Shown piece after piece: positions 1 to 11,210 of a stretch of DNA of 64,000 nucleotides. The stretch's first letter is position 1; every line of letters starts with the position of its first letter. A model generated the notes under the pieces. It made no database searches. It had not been told where the DNA came from and saw only the letters and a program-made list of their open reading frames with translations. The stretch comes from Trogon surrucura (taxonomy: Eukaryota; Chordata; Aves; Trogoniformes; Trogonidae): contig CM036658.1 in assembly GCA_020746105.1 (NCBI GenBank), positions 14,058,689-14,122,688 on the forward strand. Reading direction: 5' to 3'. The translations under genes were made by a program, and so were the position numbers.

Positions 1-3000
1 ATGTCCTTGGAAGGACACAAACAAACACTAGGCTTTCCCCATTGTGATCCCGGGAGAGCATTTGACTGGTTACTTTTCTGTCCATATCCTGTCCATATTT
101 AGAACTAAGTTTTGACATGACCTGAAAATGTTAGGTAAGATGTGAAACGCATCATCAAATTAAAATGTCGTGCACAACTGACAGCATAACTATTTATCAG
201 ATCATTTAAAAGAGAAGAAGAAATTTCTACTCAGCTCAACAAAATCAATATCTAAATGGTTAGTTGGCTTATTTTTCTAGATTCTTTTAACTGGTATATA
301 TATGGAATATGTATAAATATAAGATTATTTCCTGAGAGCTATTAGCAGATACATGTCATAAATCATATATTTCTTATTTGTTATCAACAATATGTATTTT
401 ATATATCATGTATACTATATGATGTATTTATGGGGATTGTAGAAGTACAAAATTTTAGTAATTTATATTTTAATAGTTAGAAACCAACAGCTGTTTTTCT
501 TAATAAATAAGTGAAGGAATTAAATCCTTACCAGGAGAAGGTAGCAAACAGTACTGACCTATCATTGCATTTTTCATACTTTGTAACACTTCAGCGATTT
601 TTATGACATGGATCATTCTAGGTGATTAACGCAACCTCTCTGAGGATGCTGTTTTTCTTGCTTAAAGCTCAATAAAAACATCTGCATATGACTTGTATTA
701 AAAAGATTTGTAAGTTATCTCTAGTACTGCAGACTATTGTAAAAATAAGCATCAGTTTGGTATTTCTTTTCCATATGATTGTAAGTTTCTTCTCTGTATT
801 CCGGGAATATTCTTGAAGCATGTTTTTTGTTTTGTTTTTTTTTTTGTTTTCCCAAGAGCTGTGTTAATTCCCCTGTAATATATCTGTTCGCCTCCAAGTT
901 CATGAATTTTGTGATTTGAAGGAATATTTTCTGCTTTAGCCACAACAGATAACTAATTAATATCTGCAGTTCTTGAATTCCCTTCAAAAGCTTTTAGAAA
1001 CTATTACAATAATCACCAACTTTTTTTTCTATCAATGCTGAGGCAATTTTGAGCAAGCAGTTGCCCAGAGCAGAGACATTTTGGTCATTTTTCCTTCTGA
1101 GGGTTTTGGAGGAAACCACAAAATCACCTAGTCATTGTGATTTATCTCTTCACCTTCCCTGTTTTTGGCTACTTATCTCACTTTATTTAGCTTAATTCTA
1201 AAACCAATCATCCAATGTGTCCTTAAAGAAAAAAATAACTTCCTAAAGAAACACCTTGAAAATAAAATAAAAACAGATTCAAGAATTCCTTACTTTTGAA
1301 CTGCCATGCCTTTCTATTTGATCTTTTCCAATCTTTCCAATACAATCTTTTCCAATCTTAGCAATCCATCAGCCTCCTAGGCCAATAACAATATCCCTAC
1401 AAATAATATATTTTAAACAGGATTTTTAACTTTAATGACCTTTGCAGTTCAGCAAGCCAGAAAAGAGTGCATTTTTTTTCTGTTAGCCAACCAAAGTTAA
1501 TGATCTTACCACTTTCCTCATTTGACCATAGTTTAAGGTTTTGTCAAGATTGCTTGTCACGTTTAACTCATAATAAGAAGTGTGTTTCAGTGCATAGTTA
1601 AAAGACAGACATCTAGTCCAAGAGAGAGACATCTGTTTATAATCTGTACTGAAAGTGAAGAGTGAGGTTCTTTCTGCCCTAAGAATAGAAACATTGATGT
1701 GAACTGGATGAAAGAAGTGAAAACAAGTGTCATCTTTCTGCCACAATTTACTTTTGATATTATCATCTAGTGCCTGAACTAAAGGTAATATCTTAAGCTA
1801 CTTAGCTTAGTACAGACCTAGAAAAAGAAATTAAGAGAGTTTAGAAACAAAACAAACCTAGGAGTCTGGGAAAAGAAAAGAAACATTTAATGTTTTTCAA
1901 TATAGATGTAAACGGCCAAACCCACTAATTAACTAACTTTGGAAATGTTAGCATAACTTAAATTGAAAAATGAGTCAGAACATTTATTGCTCTGTATGGA
2001 GTTGTGTTGTCATGAGTTGCAGAGCTGACTGAAATAGTTTATTCAACTGTAATAGAAATCAGTGTTTTCTTGGGATGTTTCACAACATGATAAAGGTAAA
2101 ATAATGATTTAGTGGGAAAAACGTGTATCAGCACACTAAACCATTACGATAGGTGAACTCATGGTGAACATAACCAGCATCTAGACATAGTGAGACTTGT
2201 ACTTTATACCTATAAATCAATTTAATTGTGTCTTTAAAATGGTATGCAACCTTCACTACTATTTTTTTTATTTTTTTGAGTTAGGATTTTGTCTCAGTGT
2301 GGTAACTTAAAATTTTTGTCAGGAAAATTTAGGTCAAGACAGTTGCAAAGAGTTGAATAAAGTAGAATAAGAGATAAATATATATAAATTATATAAAGTA
2401 TTTATACTTGCATATATATATGCAATACATATACATGTAAGATTATTTCCTGACAACTATTTTAAGACAATAATTTATATATTATAAAATAGATTAAAAA
2501 ATAACTTAAAGAATAACTTAAGTGATTATTTTTGGAGCATCCAGTAAAAGAAAACACTAATGTCTACTTATAGTGAACCTCTTATCAGTGTAATTTTTAT
2601 GAACGTCATTACAAATTTGAGTAGCTTGGGTCTGCAAATTTCTAAAACTTGGTTTTATTTCAATGTGCTTTGTGCTATAAATAGAACTGTATATAATTAC
2701 ATAAAACCTGTTTCAAAGTGACCAGCAACTTCACAAAGTTCCAGATCCTTTCCCTTATCATTTGCTAGCCATCTTTTAAAAATATTCCTTAATCTCCCTT
2801 TTGTTACAGTAAACTTCCAATTCTGGATTTTAGTTCATCATCTAGCAGTGCCATTTAAAGTCCATGAAAAGGTGTCACATGAATCTAATGATATTTTCTG
2901 GAAGGATATTTCACTATATATTTTTATATATAACAACATTAATTTGAATTAAAAAAACTTCAAGAATAAATTGATGAGTATCTTGTTTAATAATTTATAA

Positions 3001-4073
3001 GAATGAAATGTGATAGAAACCAGTGATTCTGCATCTGGGTTTTATTGTTTTTATTTTAAGCATGCAATTTACTAAAAATAACTGGCAATTCATTTAAAGA
3101 ACAGAAAAAAGGTTTTTAAGGATCATGTAAATGTAAGGCAAGCACACTGTATAGTGCAGACTTGGAATTTTTGTTTGTTTTATTCTGGGGTAAGAATGAG
3201 GAATGTTACTTGCTACTCTGCCTAGAAGAATAATATGTCTCTGACTTTAATCTACCATGAGTCTATGTATGCTGCATACAGTGATATATGTGAGAGAAAA
3301 GGGTAACACTAGAAAAACCTTGTTTGCTGCATTGATACAAAAAAAAAAAAAAGAAATAATGCAAGATCTATTAAAAACCCAGAAACTTTCAATCCACTTT
3401 AAACAGCATTGCATGGAGTTAGAAAGAGTTTGTACTATAAAATACTTGGTTAGGCTTGTTTGATAACTGTTTGGATTTCCTTTATATGTGGGTTTTTAAT
3501 ATTTACTTACTAATATTTTTTGTCTTCCTTGCAATTTACATATTGCTTTTTTGTCTTGCTAAGTGGAAGGAAAGAAGACAGAAATATAAAAGAACAGAAT
3601 TTATTCACTAGAATATTGAATATATATTTTCTCACACTTCAAAATTCATGTTACCAGGTTTTCTAAACAATGCATTGCAAGGTTGATTTTGCCAGTTTTG
3701 CAGGATGTACTGAAATGATTTCTCGAAAGACAGCATTTGACAACCATGTACAGCAAGACTCAAGGGAAAGTACATTAAGGGAGATGAAATATTTGGATCC
3801 ATAAGTCACCTCACTGTACTCTATCATATTTAGCAAATCAAAATACCTATGCTGAATATTACTAGCTCTGAGGGTCTTTATGTCCTAGGAATGCTAAAAA
3901 GTGATGGTTCCCGTCCCTTCATGATCAATTGCATACTGCACAGATATCAAAATCTTGTAACCATTAATATTTTACAACCTTAAGGATCTGTATGTGGTAC
4001 AGTAAAAATAATTCTTTTTCCAGTTATGTCATCAAGATTTGTTTTTTGCATGACCTTTCTATGCTTTTCTTAA
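1..4073. other. Unique AT-rich sequence, no gene seen
   Basis: I see no credible gene and no recognisable transposon here. The open frames are short and have no family resemblance. The stretch contains a T-rich tract near 820-846, a perfect 18-bp palindrome at 2408-2425 built on alternating AT, and a short pair of similar segments near 291-345 and 2396-2465 that is reported separately. An A-run lies near 3340-3352. Confidence 0.6.
2408..2425. repeat. Perfect 18-base AT palindrome
   Basis: TTGCATATATATATGCAA is self-complementary throughout. Such alternating AT runs can form cruciforms but are common in AT-rich DNA. Confidence 0.9.
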
Positions 4074-5324
4074 GTGAGAGAGCCTGTCAGATTTACATTG
4101 TGTATCCAAGATAGTTGGTTAGCGTTCAGGGACTGCTTCTACCGTGCTCAAGATCAGAGCATCCCGACATGTAGGACGTCAAGGAAGGGAGCCAGGAGAC
4201 CTGCATGGCTAAACAGGGATCTGCTGGGTAAGCTCAAGGGCAAGAGGAGAATTTACAGACCTTGGAAGGCGGGGCTGGCCACTTGGGAAGAATATAAGGC
4301 TGTTGTCCAAGGATGTAGGGAGGCAACTAGGAAAGCAAAGGCCTCCCTAGAATTAAACCTGTCGAGAGGGGTCAAGGACAACAGGAAGAGCTTTTTCAAA
4401 TATGTGGCAGATAAAACTAACACCAGAGGCAGTGTAGGCCCACTGATGAATGAGGTGGGTGCCTTGGTGACAGAAGATACAGAGAAGGCAGAGTTACTGA
4501 ATGCCTTCTTTGTCTCTGTCTACTCTGCCGGAGGCTGTCCTGAGGAGTCCCATTCCCCTGAGGCCCCAGCGGAAGTCAGGGCAGTGGAGGAGTTTGATTT
4601 AGTCGATGAGGACTGGGTTAGGGATCAATTAAGCAATCTGGACATCCATAAATCCATGGGTCCAGACGGGATGCATCCACAGGTGCTGAGGGAGCTGGCT
4701 GATGTCATTGCTAGACCACTCTCCATCATCTTTGCCAAGTCGTGGGAGACGGGAGAGGTGCCTGAGGACTGGAGGGAAGCAAATGTCACTCCAGTCTTCA
4801 AAAAGGGCAAGAAGGAGGACCCAGGAAACTATAGAGCGGTCAGCCTCACCTCCATGCCTGGGAAAGTGATGGAACGACTTATCCTTGGTGCCATCTCAAG
4901 GCATATCAAGGATAAGAGGGTCATTAGAGACAGTCAGCATGGCTTCACCAAAGGGAAGTCATGCTTCACTAACCTCATAGCCTTTTATGAGGATATAACA
5001 AGGTGGATAGATGATGGCAGAGTGGTGGATGTGGTCTACCTTGACTTCAGTAAAGCATTTGACACAGTCTCGCACAGCATAGTTGCTGCTAAGCTGAGGA
5101 AGTGTGGTCTAGACTATTGGGTAGTGAGGTGGACTGTGAACTGGCTAAGGGAAAGAAGCCAAAGAGTCGTGGTCAATGGGGTGGAGTCTGGTTGGAGGCC
5201 TGTATCCAGTGGAGTCCCTCAAGGGTCGGTACTGGGACCAGTATTATTCAATATATTCATCAATGACTTGGATGAGGGACTAGAGAGTACTATCAGCAAA
5301 TTTGCTGATGACACCAAACTGTGA
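4074..5324 (+). pseudogene. CR1 ORF2 fragment: reverse transcriptase up to the catalytic FADD motif
   Basis: A 416-residue open frame encodes the CR1 reverse transcriptase, which copies the element RNA into DNA at the target nick. Motif A (LDFSKAFD) is at residues 323-330, VPQGSVLGP at 381-389 and the catalytic FADD at 410-413. The first ATG is accidental: the true protein would begin far upstream in the missing 5' part, and the first ten or so residues may be flanking sequence. Translation stops at TGA 5322-5324, where related copies have GGA for glycine directly after the FADDTKL segment. The same frame continues in the next entry. One family-typical proline in the NYRPV segment is alanine here. 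As a 5'-truncated copy it should not be autonomous. Confidence 0.9.
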
Positions 5325-5327
5325 GGA

Positions 5328-5972
5328 GTGGTTGACACACCAGAAGGCTGTGCTGCCATCCAGCGAGACCTGGACAGGCTGGAGAGTTGGGCGGGGAAAA
5401 ATTTAATGAAATATAACAAGGGTAAGTGTAGAGTCTTGCATCTGGGTAGGAACAACCCCAGGTTCCAGTATAAGTTGGGGAATGACTTATTAGAGAGTAG
5501 TGTAGGGGAAAGGGACCTGGGAGTCTTGGTGGACAGCAGGATGACCATGAGCCAGCACTGTGCCCTTGTGGCCAGGAAGGCCAATGGCATCCTGGGGTGT
5601 ATTAGAAGGGAGGTGGTTAGTAGATCGAGAGAGGTTCTCCTTCCCCTCTACTCTGCCCCGGTGAGACCCCGTCTGGAATATTGTGTCCAGTTCTGGGCCC
5701 CTCAGTTCAAGAAAGACAGGGAAGTGCTGGAGAGAGTCCAGCACAGGGCAAATTGGATGATGAAGGGAGTGGAGCATCTCTCTTATGAGGAAAGGCTGAG
5801 GGAGCTGGGGCTCTTTAGTTTGGAGAAGAGGAGACTGAGAGGTGACTTCATTAATGTTTACAAATATATCAAGGGTGAGTGTCACGAGGATGGAGCCAGG
5901 CTCTTCTCGGTGACAACCACTGATAGGACAAGGGGTAATGGGCTGAAACTGGAACATAGAGGTTCTGCTTAA
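5328..5972 (+). pseudogene. CR1 ORF2 fragment: region after the reverse-transcriptase core
   Basis: This continues the preceding frame after a single nonsense codon. It encodes the conserved C-terminal CR1 segment: the IQRDLDRLE helix, the [12 protein letters not shown] block, the [11 protein letters not shown] block and the [21 protein letters not shown] block. The open frame ends early at residue 214 because one G is missing around 5958 relative to sister copies (for example the copy ending at 18752). After that point the family-typical residues resume in another frame and run to about 6100. The role of this C-terminal region in CR1 is not well defined; conservation suggests it is part of the functional polymerase. 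Confidence 0.88.
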
Positions 5973-6210
5973 GCTTGAGAAGAAACTTCTTCCCAGTGAG
6001 GTTGACGGAACACTGGAACAGGCTGCCCAGGGAGGTTGTGGAGTCTTCTTCTCTGGAGACATTCAAGACCCACCTGGACACGTTCTTATGTAGCATTATC
6101 TAGGTATTCCTGCTCTGGTAGGGGGATTGGACTTGATCTTTCGAGGTCCCTTCCAATCCCTAACATTCTGTGATTCTGTGATTCTGTGATTCTGTGTGAT
6201 TCTGTGATTC

Positions 6211-6825
6211 ATTTGTGAACAACAGGAAAATCAGAATTTTCTATGTGATATATGTGTAACAGTTAGAGGCCAAAAAGGTAACATAGCTAGACAGAAAAGC
6301 TGAAGTCTTCAGGAGAATAAATCATTATGAAAGACATTAATACTGCATGGATAAGGCTACAGTAAAAGTAGAAAGTAGCAGCATAAGAAGTGTAGAGAAA
6401 GAAGTTGAAGAGAAAGTTAGAGGGAAGAAGAAAACAATTCAAAAAGTAAAATTTAAGCAAAGAAGAGAGTACAAAAACTGGGGATGGGTATATGAAAATT
6501 TCCAACTTTTATGAAAAGTCTGGAAATTAATAAAGAACTCTGCTACTGTCAATGTATGAGTTAGACAAAAGGTATTTTCTATGATTTCTTCTTTCAACTC
6601 TGTGCAAAAATACAGGGATTATACTAACAAGGTAAAATAAATGTGGCTGATTTAGAAAGTTGTAGTTTAAATCACTCATGAATGAAATTTTTGTGTAAAG
6701 TAACCATCCACACTAATTTAAAAAAAAAGAATAAATGTAAAGCACACCAATATCTTTAAAATCACATTTACGTTTAGAACGTTTATTTTTAAAATAAAAA
6801 AAATAGGAAATTTTGTCAGATTGTT
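6211..6825. other. Unique spacer between CR1 copies
   Basis: About 600 bases of AT-rich sequence without a recognisable gene or transposon. An A-run is present at 6720-6728. The 5' end of the next CR1 copy is at about 6826 and shows no obvious duplicated target. Confidence 0.5.
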
Positions 6826-8283
6826 ATATTGCTAGGCCCCTGTCCATCATCTTTGGTAAGAAATGCATGAAGACTGGAGGAAAAAATGTCACTCTAATCT
6901 TCAAAAAGGGCAAGAAAGAAGACCTGGGTAACTACAGACCGGCCAGCCTCACCTCCATCCCTGCAAAAGTGATGGAACAACTTATCCTCAGACATATCTA
7001 GCATAAGAGGGTCATTAGGAGCAGTTAGCATGGTCTTTCCAAGAGAAAGTCATGTTTGACCAACCTGATAGCCTTTTAAGAGGACATAACCAGGTGGATA
7101 GAGGATTGCAGTACAGTGGACATGGTTTATCTGGATTTCAGTAAAGCATTTGACACTGTCTCCCACAGCATCTTCCTAGCTAAACTGAGGAAGTGTAGTC
7201 TGGATGATTGGGTAGTGAGATGGGTTGTGAACTGGTTGAAAGGAAGAAGCCGGAGAGTTGTGAACAATGGGACAGAGTCTAGTTGGAGGCCTGTATCTAG
7301 TGGAGTCCTAATGACTGGTTCTGTGACCAGTGCTGTTCAATGTATTTGTCAATGACACGGATGAGGGAACAGAGTCCACTGTCAGCAATTTTGCTGATAA
7401 CAAAAAATTGGGAGGAGTGACTGACACACCAGAAGGCTGTGCTGCCATTCAGAGAGACTTGGACAGGCTGGAGGACTGGGCAGGGAGAAATCTTATGAAG
7501 TTCAAAGCGGGCAAGTGTAGAGTTTTGCATATGGGAAAGAAAAACCCCATGTGCCAGTATAAGTTGGGGACCGAACTACTGGAGAACAGCGTAGGAGAAA
7601 GGGACTTGAGGGTTCTGGTGGACAGCAGGATGACCATGATCCAGTAATGTGCCCTCGTGGCCAAGAAGGCCAATGGCATTCTGGGTTGTATTTGAAGGGG
7701 AGTAGCTAGTAAGTCGAGAGAGGTCCTCCTGCTCCTCTAGTCTGCCCTGATGAGGCTGCATCTGGAATATTGTGTCCAGTTCTGGGTCCCACAGCTCAAG
7801 AGAGACAGGGAACTGCTTGAGAGAGTCCAGTGCAGAGCCACAAAGAAGATTAAGGAACATCTCCCTTGTGAGGAAAAGCTCAAGGAGCTGGGTGTCTTTA
7901 GCTTGGAGAAGAGGAGGCTGAGGGGTGACCTCATAAATGTTTATAAATATGTCAAGGGGGAGTGTCAGGAGGATGGTACCAGGCTGTTTTCAGTGATGTG
8001 CAGTGATAGGGCAAGGGACAATGGGAGCAAGTTGGAACACAGAAGTTTCCACAAAAATACTAGAAAAAAAAATTTCACAGTGGGGGTGACAGTGCACTGG
8101 TACAGGCTGCCCAGGGAGGGTGTGGAATCTCCTTCTCTGGAGATATTCAAAACCGATCTGGACACGTTCCTGTGTGACCTGCTCTACGTGATCATGCTCT
8201 GGCAGGGGGGTTGGACTAGATGATCTTTTGAGGTCCCTTCTAACTCCTGACATTCTCTGATTCTGTGATTCTGTGATTCTGTT
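6826..8283 (+). mobile_element. CR1 LINE copy, 5'-truncated, degraded, GATTCTGT tail
   Basis: This copy belongs to the same subfamily as the one ending at 6210 but is more decayed. It begins inside the reverse transcriptase at the [11 protein letters not shown] segment. The motif A segment ([13 protein letters not shown]) is visible around 7125-7165, the NFADN remnant of the catalytic FADD motif around 7385, and the [11 protein letters not shown] block around 7765. Several stops and frameshifts break the protein (open pieces at 7116-7355, 7330-7647 and 7750-8223). A 10-12 bp deletion or rearrangement at about 7306-7320 destroys the VPQGSVLGP motif. The 3' tail of GATTCTGT units ends at about 8283 and is followed at once by a different CR1 copy. 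Confidence 0.9.
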
Positions 8284-9327
8284 ATGGTGTGATAAGGAAT
8301 TGCTTGGATGGTCGCACCCAGAGGATTGTGGTCAATGTCTTGGTGTCCAGATGGAGATAGGTGACAAGTGGTGTCCCTCAGGGCTCTGTGCTGTGACCAG
8401 GGCTCTTTAATACCTTCATCACTCACATAGACAGTGGGATCGAGTGCACCCTCAGCAAGATTGCAGATGACACCAAGCTGAGGGGTGCGGTTGACATTCC
8501 AGAGGGATGGAATGTCTTCCAGAGGGACCTGGACAAGCTGGAGACATGGGTCTATGTGAATCTCATGGGGTTGAACAAGGTCGAATGTAAGGTCCTGTAC
8601 ATGGGTCAGTGCAATCCTCGTTATCAGTAGAGGCTGGGGAGGATGCGCTAGAGAGCATCCCTGCAGAGAGTGACTTGAGATGAAAAGCTGAACATGAGCC
8701 ACCAGTTCATGTTCACAGCCCAGAAGGTCAATCCCATTCTGGGCTGCATCAGAAGAAGTGTGGCCAACAGGCTGGGAGAGGTGATTCTGCCCATCTACTC
8801 TGGTCTAGTGAGACCTCATCTGGAATAATGTGTCCAGTTCTGGAGCCCTCAACACAAGAATGTGGACTTGTTGAAGTAAGTCCAGAGGAGGGCCACAAAA
8901 ATGATCAAAGGGCTGGAGTACCTCTCCTACGAGGACAAACTGAGAGAGTTGGGGTTGCCCAGCCTGGAGAACAAAAGACCTTGTGGAAGCCTTCCAGTAC
9001 CTGAAGGGAGCCTACAGGAAAGCTGGAGAGGGGCAGTTCACAAGGATGTGTAGTGACAGGACAAGGAACAATGGTTTCAGCAGGGTAGATTTAGAGTAGA
9101 TGTTATAAAAAAGTTCTTTACAATGAAGGTGGTGAAACACTGGAATAGGTTGCCCAGAGAGGCAGAGAGGTCGTAGAAGCTCCATCCCTGGAGGCATTCA
9201 AGGTCAGGCTTGACAGGGCTCTGAGCAACCTGACTGAGTTAAAGATGTCCCTGCTCACTGCAGAGTGGTTGGATTAGATCACCTTTAAAGGTCCCTTCCA
9301 GTCCAACGCATTCTACAATTCTATCAT
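8284..9327 (+). mobile_element. CR1 LINE copy of an older subfamily, joined to the tail of the previous copy
   Basis: This segment starts directly after the GATTCTGT tail of the preceding CR1, inside the reverse-transcriptase region where the sister copies read [10 protein letters not shown]. It continues through a decayed SVLGP and ADDTKL region (about 8380-8485), the DKLNMSHQ-like block (about 8685), the [10 protein letters not shown] block (about 8820) and the C-terminal helix region. Its 3' UTR and tail differ from its neighbour: it ends in ATTCTACAATTCTATC-type units and has a GCTCACTGCAGAGTGG segment. Stops occur in all frames, so it is older than its neighbour or decayed independently. 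Its own 5' part is not found upstream of 6826. Confidence 0.85.
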
Positions 9328-10804
9328 TTAAAATATTAATGACTAAAGATACAATTATTAACACAGAGTATAATATAAAAGATGTTATGCATTATGAATA
9401 ATAATGTTTTAATTAGTTAGGAGTTTTAATTTACATAAAAGCAGATGTACCTTAGATAGTTCAATCAAATATTGTTTGTGTCAAAGCTGGGATACTCTTG
9501 AATGACTGCGTAGAGCTCAAAGGGGAGAAAATCAGATTTGACATGTTCTTATCCAAATTGCTTCTGGTAATAATTTCAGATTGATTCTGGTAGTGGATTT
9601 CTCTTCATCCTCAAAATCTCCAGCACAGGAAAGAACTAGTTGGGACACTTGCAATCAAGAATGACGCTATTGGCATTTATTTGAATGTGGATCTTTTTTC
9701 ACTTTTGCATTTATATACTGTTTTATTCATCAATGAAAACTCTAGGTGTTGTCCAAACAATTGCCAAAGCCATTTCTGTTGACTGATGGGCCTTCTCAAC
9801 AAACCCTTCTCCACCTCCGGCACCTCAGGGCAGGCTAGATGATCACAGCATTTTTGTTCCTCTTCTGCTGTCTGCAGCTATCTAAAGATAGCCAGACTAC
9901 AGTTCCCAAAGAACAGGATTTAAAGCCAGAAGCTGCACAGCTATATACAAACACAGGGTTAATTATTTCAGTCTCTCATATACGGAGTTTTCACATGGCT
10001 GATAACATGCAATACACCCTCCTAGCTTATGCAGGACATCCTCAGGGGTCTCTGCACAGTGCTGCACTGGAGGCATTGCAGAGACAATGCTGAAGGGTGG
10101 TTATACGTTTGAGCATATAGTTAACCATAAGCACGTGGCATCCTTAGAAGTTGTGCACATCAACTGATAGGGCCTTGCAAATAAGTGACAGTACATAAGA
10201 GATGACATCAAACTAAGTTAATCTACTCTACATATAACCGTTTATCCTTGTCATTTTGATTATTAGGACAATGAAAACATGTTGTATGGATAAATTACTG
10301 GCATTGATAGACTGTAAGCAACCTTTCCAGATCATTGCATTTAGTATTTGGCATATGAAATCATGCTGTGTGAGACAGAATAGGTCATATAGGAAATGCA
10401 TGACCAGTGTGCTAGTTCCTGCCCTTTTTAACACATAATTACCCTTCAGCACACCAGTAATTGTAATTCTGAAAAAAAGAGCCTGCAGACAAAAGACTCT
10501 TATTTGCATACTTCACAACTCTTAAACAGTGGAACATAGTAGTCAGTGTTCTTAGTTTCCAGTTAATGTAATATTTTGCAGTGCTATATTCACAGGTAGT
10601 TTGATGAAAAGTTATCCTTGATATCTTAGGATTTTTCCCAATGTATTTGAAAAACCTGGTGATATACTTTTCATTCATCACTACATATTAACAAAAATCA
10701 TGGACATAACTCTAGTCAGTCTTTGTCAACATACTAGAGTAAATGTTAGTTCTATATATAGTTGCTGCCTAAAACACGTATATTCCATTGAAAATAATAC
10801 AGAA
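9328..10804. other. Unique sequence, no supported gene
   Basis: No recognisable transposon. The longest plus-strand open frame (9839-10093, 84 codons) has a hydrophobic start but no family resemblance, no upstream promoter signal that I can defend and ordinary base composition, so I do not call it a gene. Confidence 0.45.
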
Positions 10805-11210
10805 TCACAAAATGTCTGATTTTTGGCAGGAGCTTCCAGAGGTCATGTAGTCCAGGCTACCTCCTTAACGAAGGATCAGCTACAGTAGAATGATCAGGAC
10901 TGTGTTCAGTTGGGTTTTGAGTATTTCCAAAGATGATGACTCCACAACCTCTCTGGGAAATCCATGCCAGTGTTTTACTAACTTACAGTGAAGTGGTCTT
11001 TTATATGCTTAATTGGATTCAGCCGTGTTTCAGTTTCTTCCAATTGCCTCTTCTTCTGTCGCAGCGTATCACTGAGAAGTGTCTGTCTCCATCTTCTGTG
11101 TGCTCTCCCATCAGGTACCTAAAACATGGATAAGACCTCCCTGGAGCCAGATTAGTCTTCCCTCATGACTTGTCCTTTTCTCCCACTTAATCAAAATCAT
11201 GTCTGAATAG
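10805..11210 (-). mobile_element. Ancient CR1 LINE fragment
   Basis: Read on the minus strand, this matches the last part of CR1. The phrase ACTCCACAACCTCTCTGGG at 10940-10958 is the reverse complement of the conserved segment CCCAGAGAGGTTGTGGAGT. The adjoining segments (reverse complements of '[10 protein letters not shown]' and 'DRTRGN' coding stretches) are still traceable to about 11200. It is strongly diverged, contains small indels, has lost its tail repeat and is open in no long frame. It is clearly older than the GATTCTGT-tailed copies. Both ends are approximate. Confidence 0.75.

Larger units (their letters stand above)
4074..6210 (+). mobile_element. CR1 LINE copy, 5'-truncated, fairly young
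   Basis: This is a non-LTR retrotransposon of the CR1 family. It starts in the linker between endonuclease and reverse transcriptase, so the ORF1 and endonuclease parts are missing; the exact 5' break is uncertain and may lie up to about 30 bases further in. The reverse-transcriptase and C-terminal regions are nearly continuous and followed by a short 3' UTR. The 3' end at 6164-6210 is a run of GATTCTGT-type units, the CR1 tail. Compared with sister copies in the window it has only one in-frame nonsense change and one single-base deletion in the coding part, so it is among the youngest here. No clear target-site duplication is visible, as is usual for CR1. Confidence 0.93.

Noticed and set aside
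5219..6096. Several minus-strand open frames of 75-190 codons
   Set aside because: They are antisense to the CR1 coding region; the plus strand carries the recognisable reverse-transcriptase blocks.
8184..8702. A 172-codon minus-strand open frame
   Set aside because: It crosses the junction of two plus-strand CR1 copies and has no protein resemblance of its own.
9839..10093. 84-codon plus-strand open frame with a hydrophobic start
   Set aside because: No family resemblance, no splice or promoter context and no supporting base composition.
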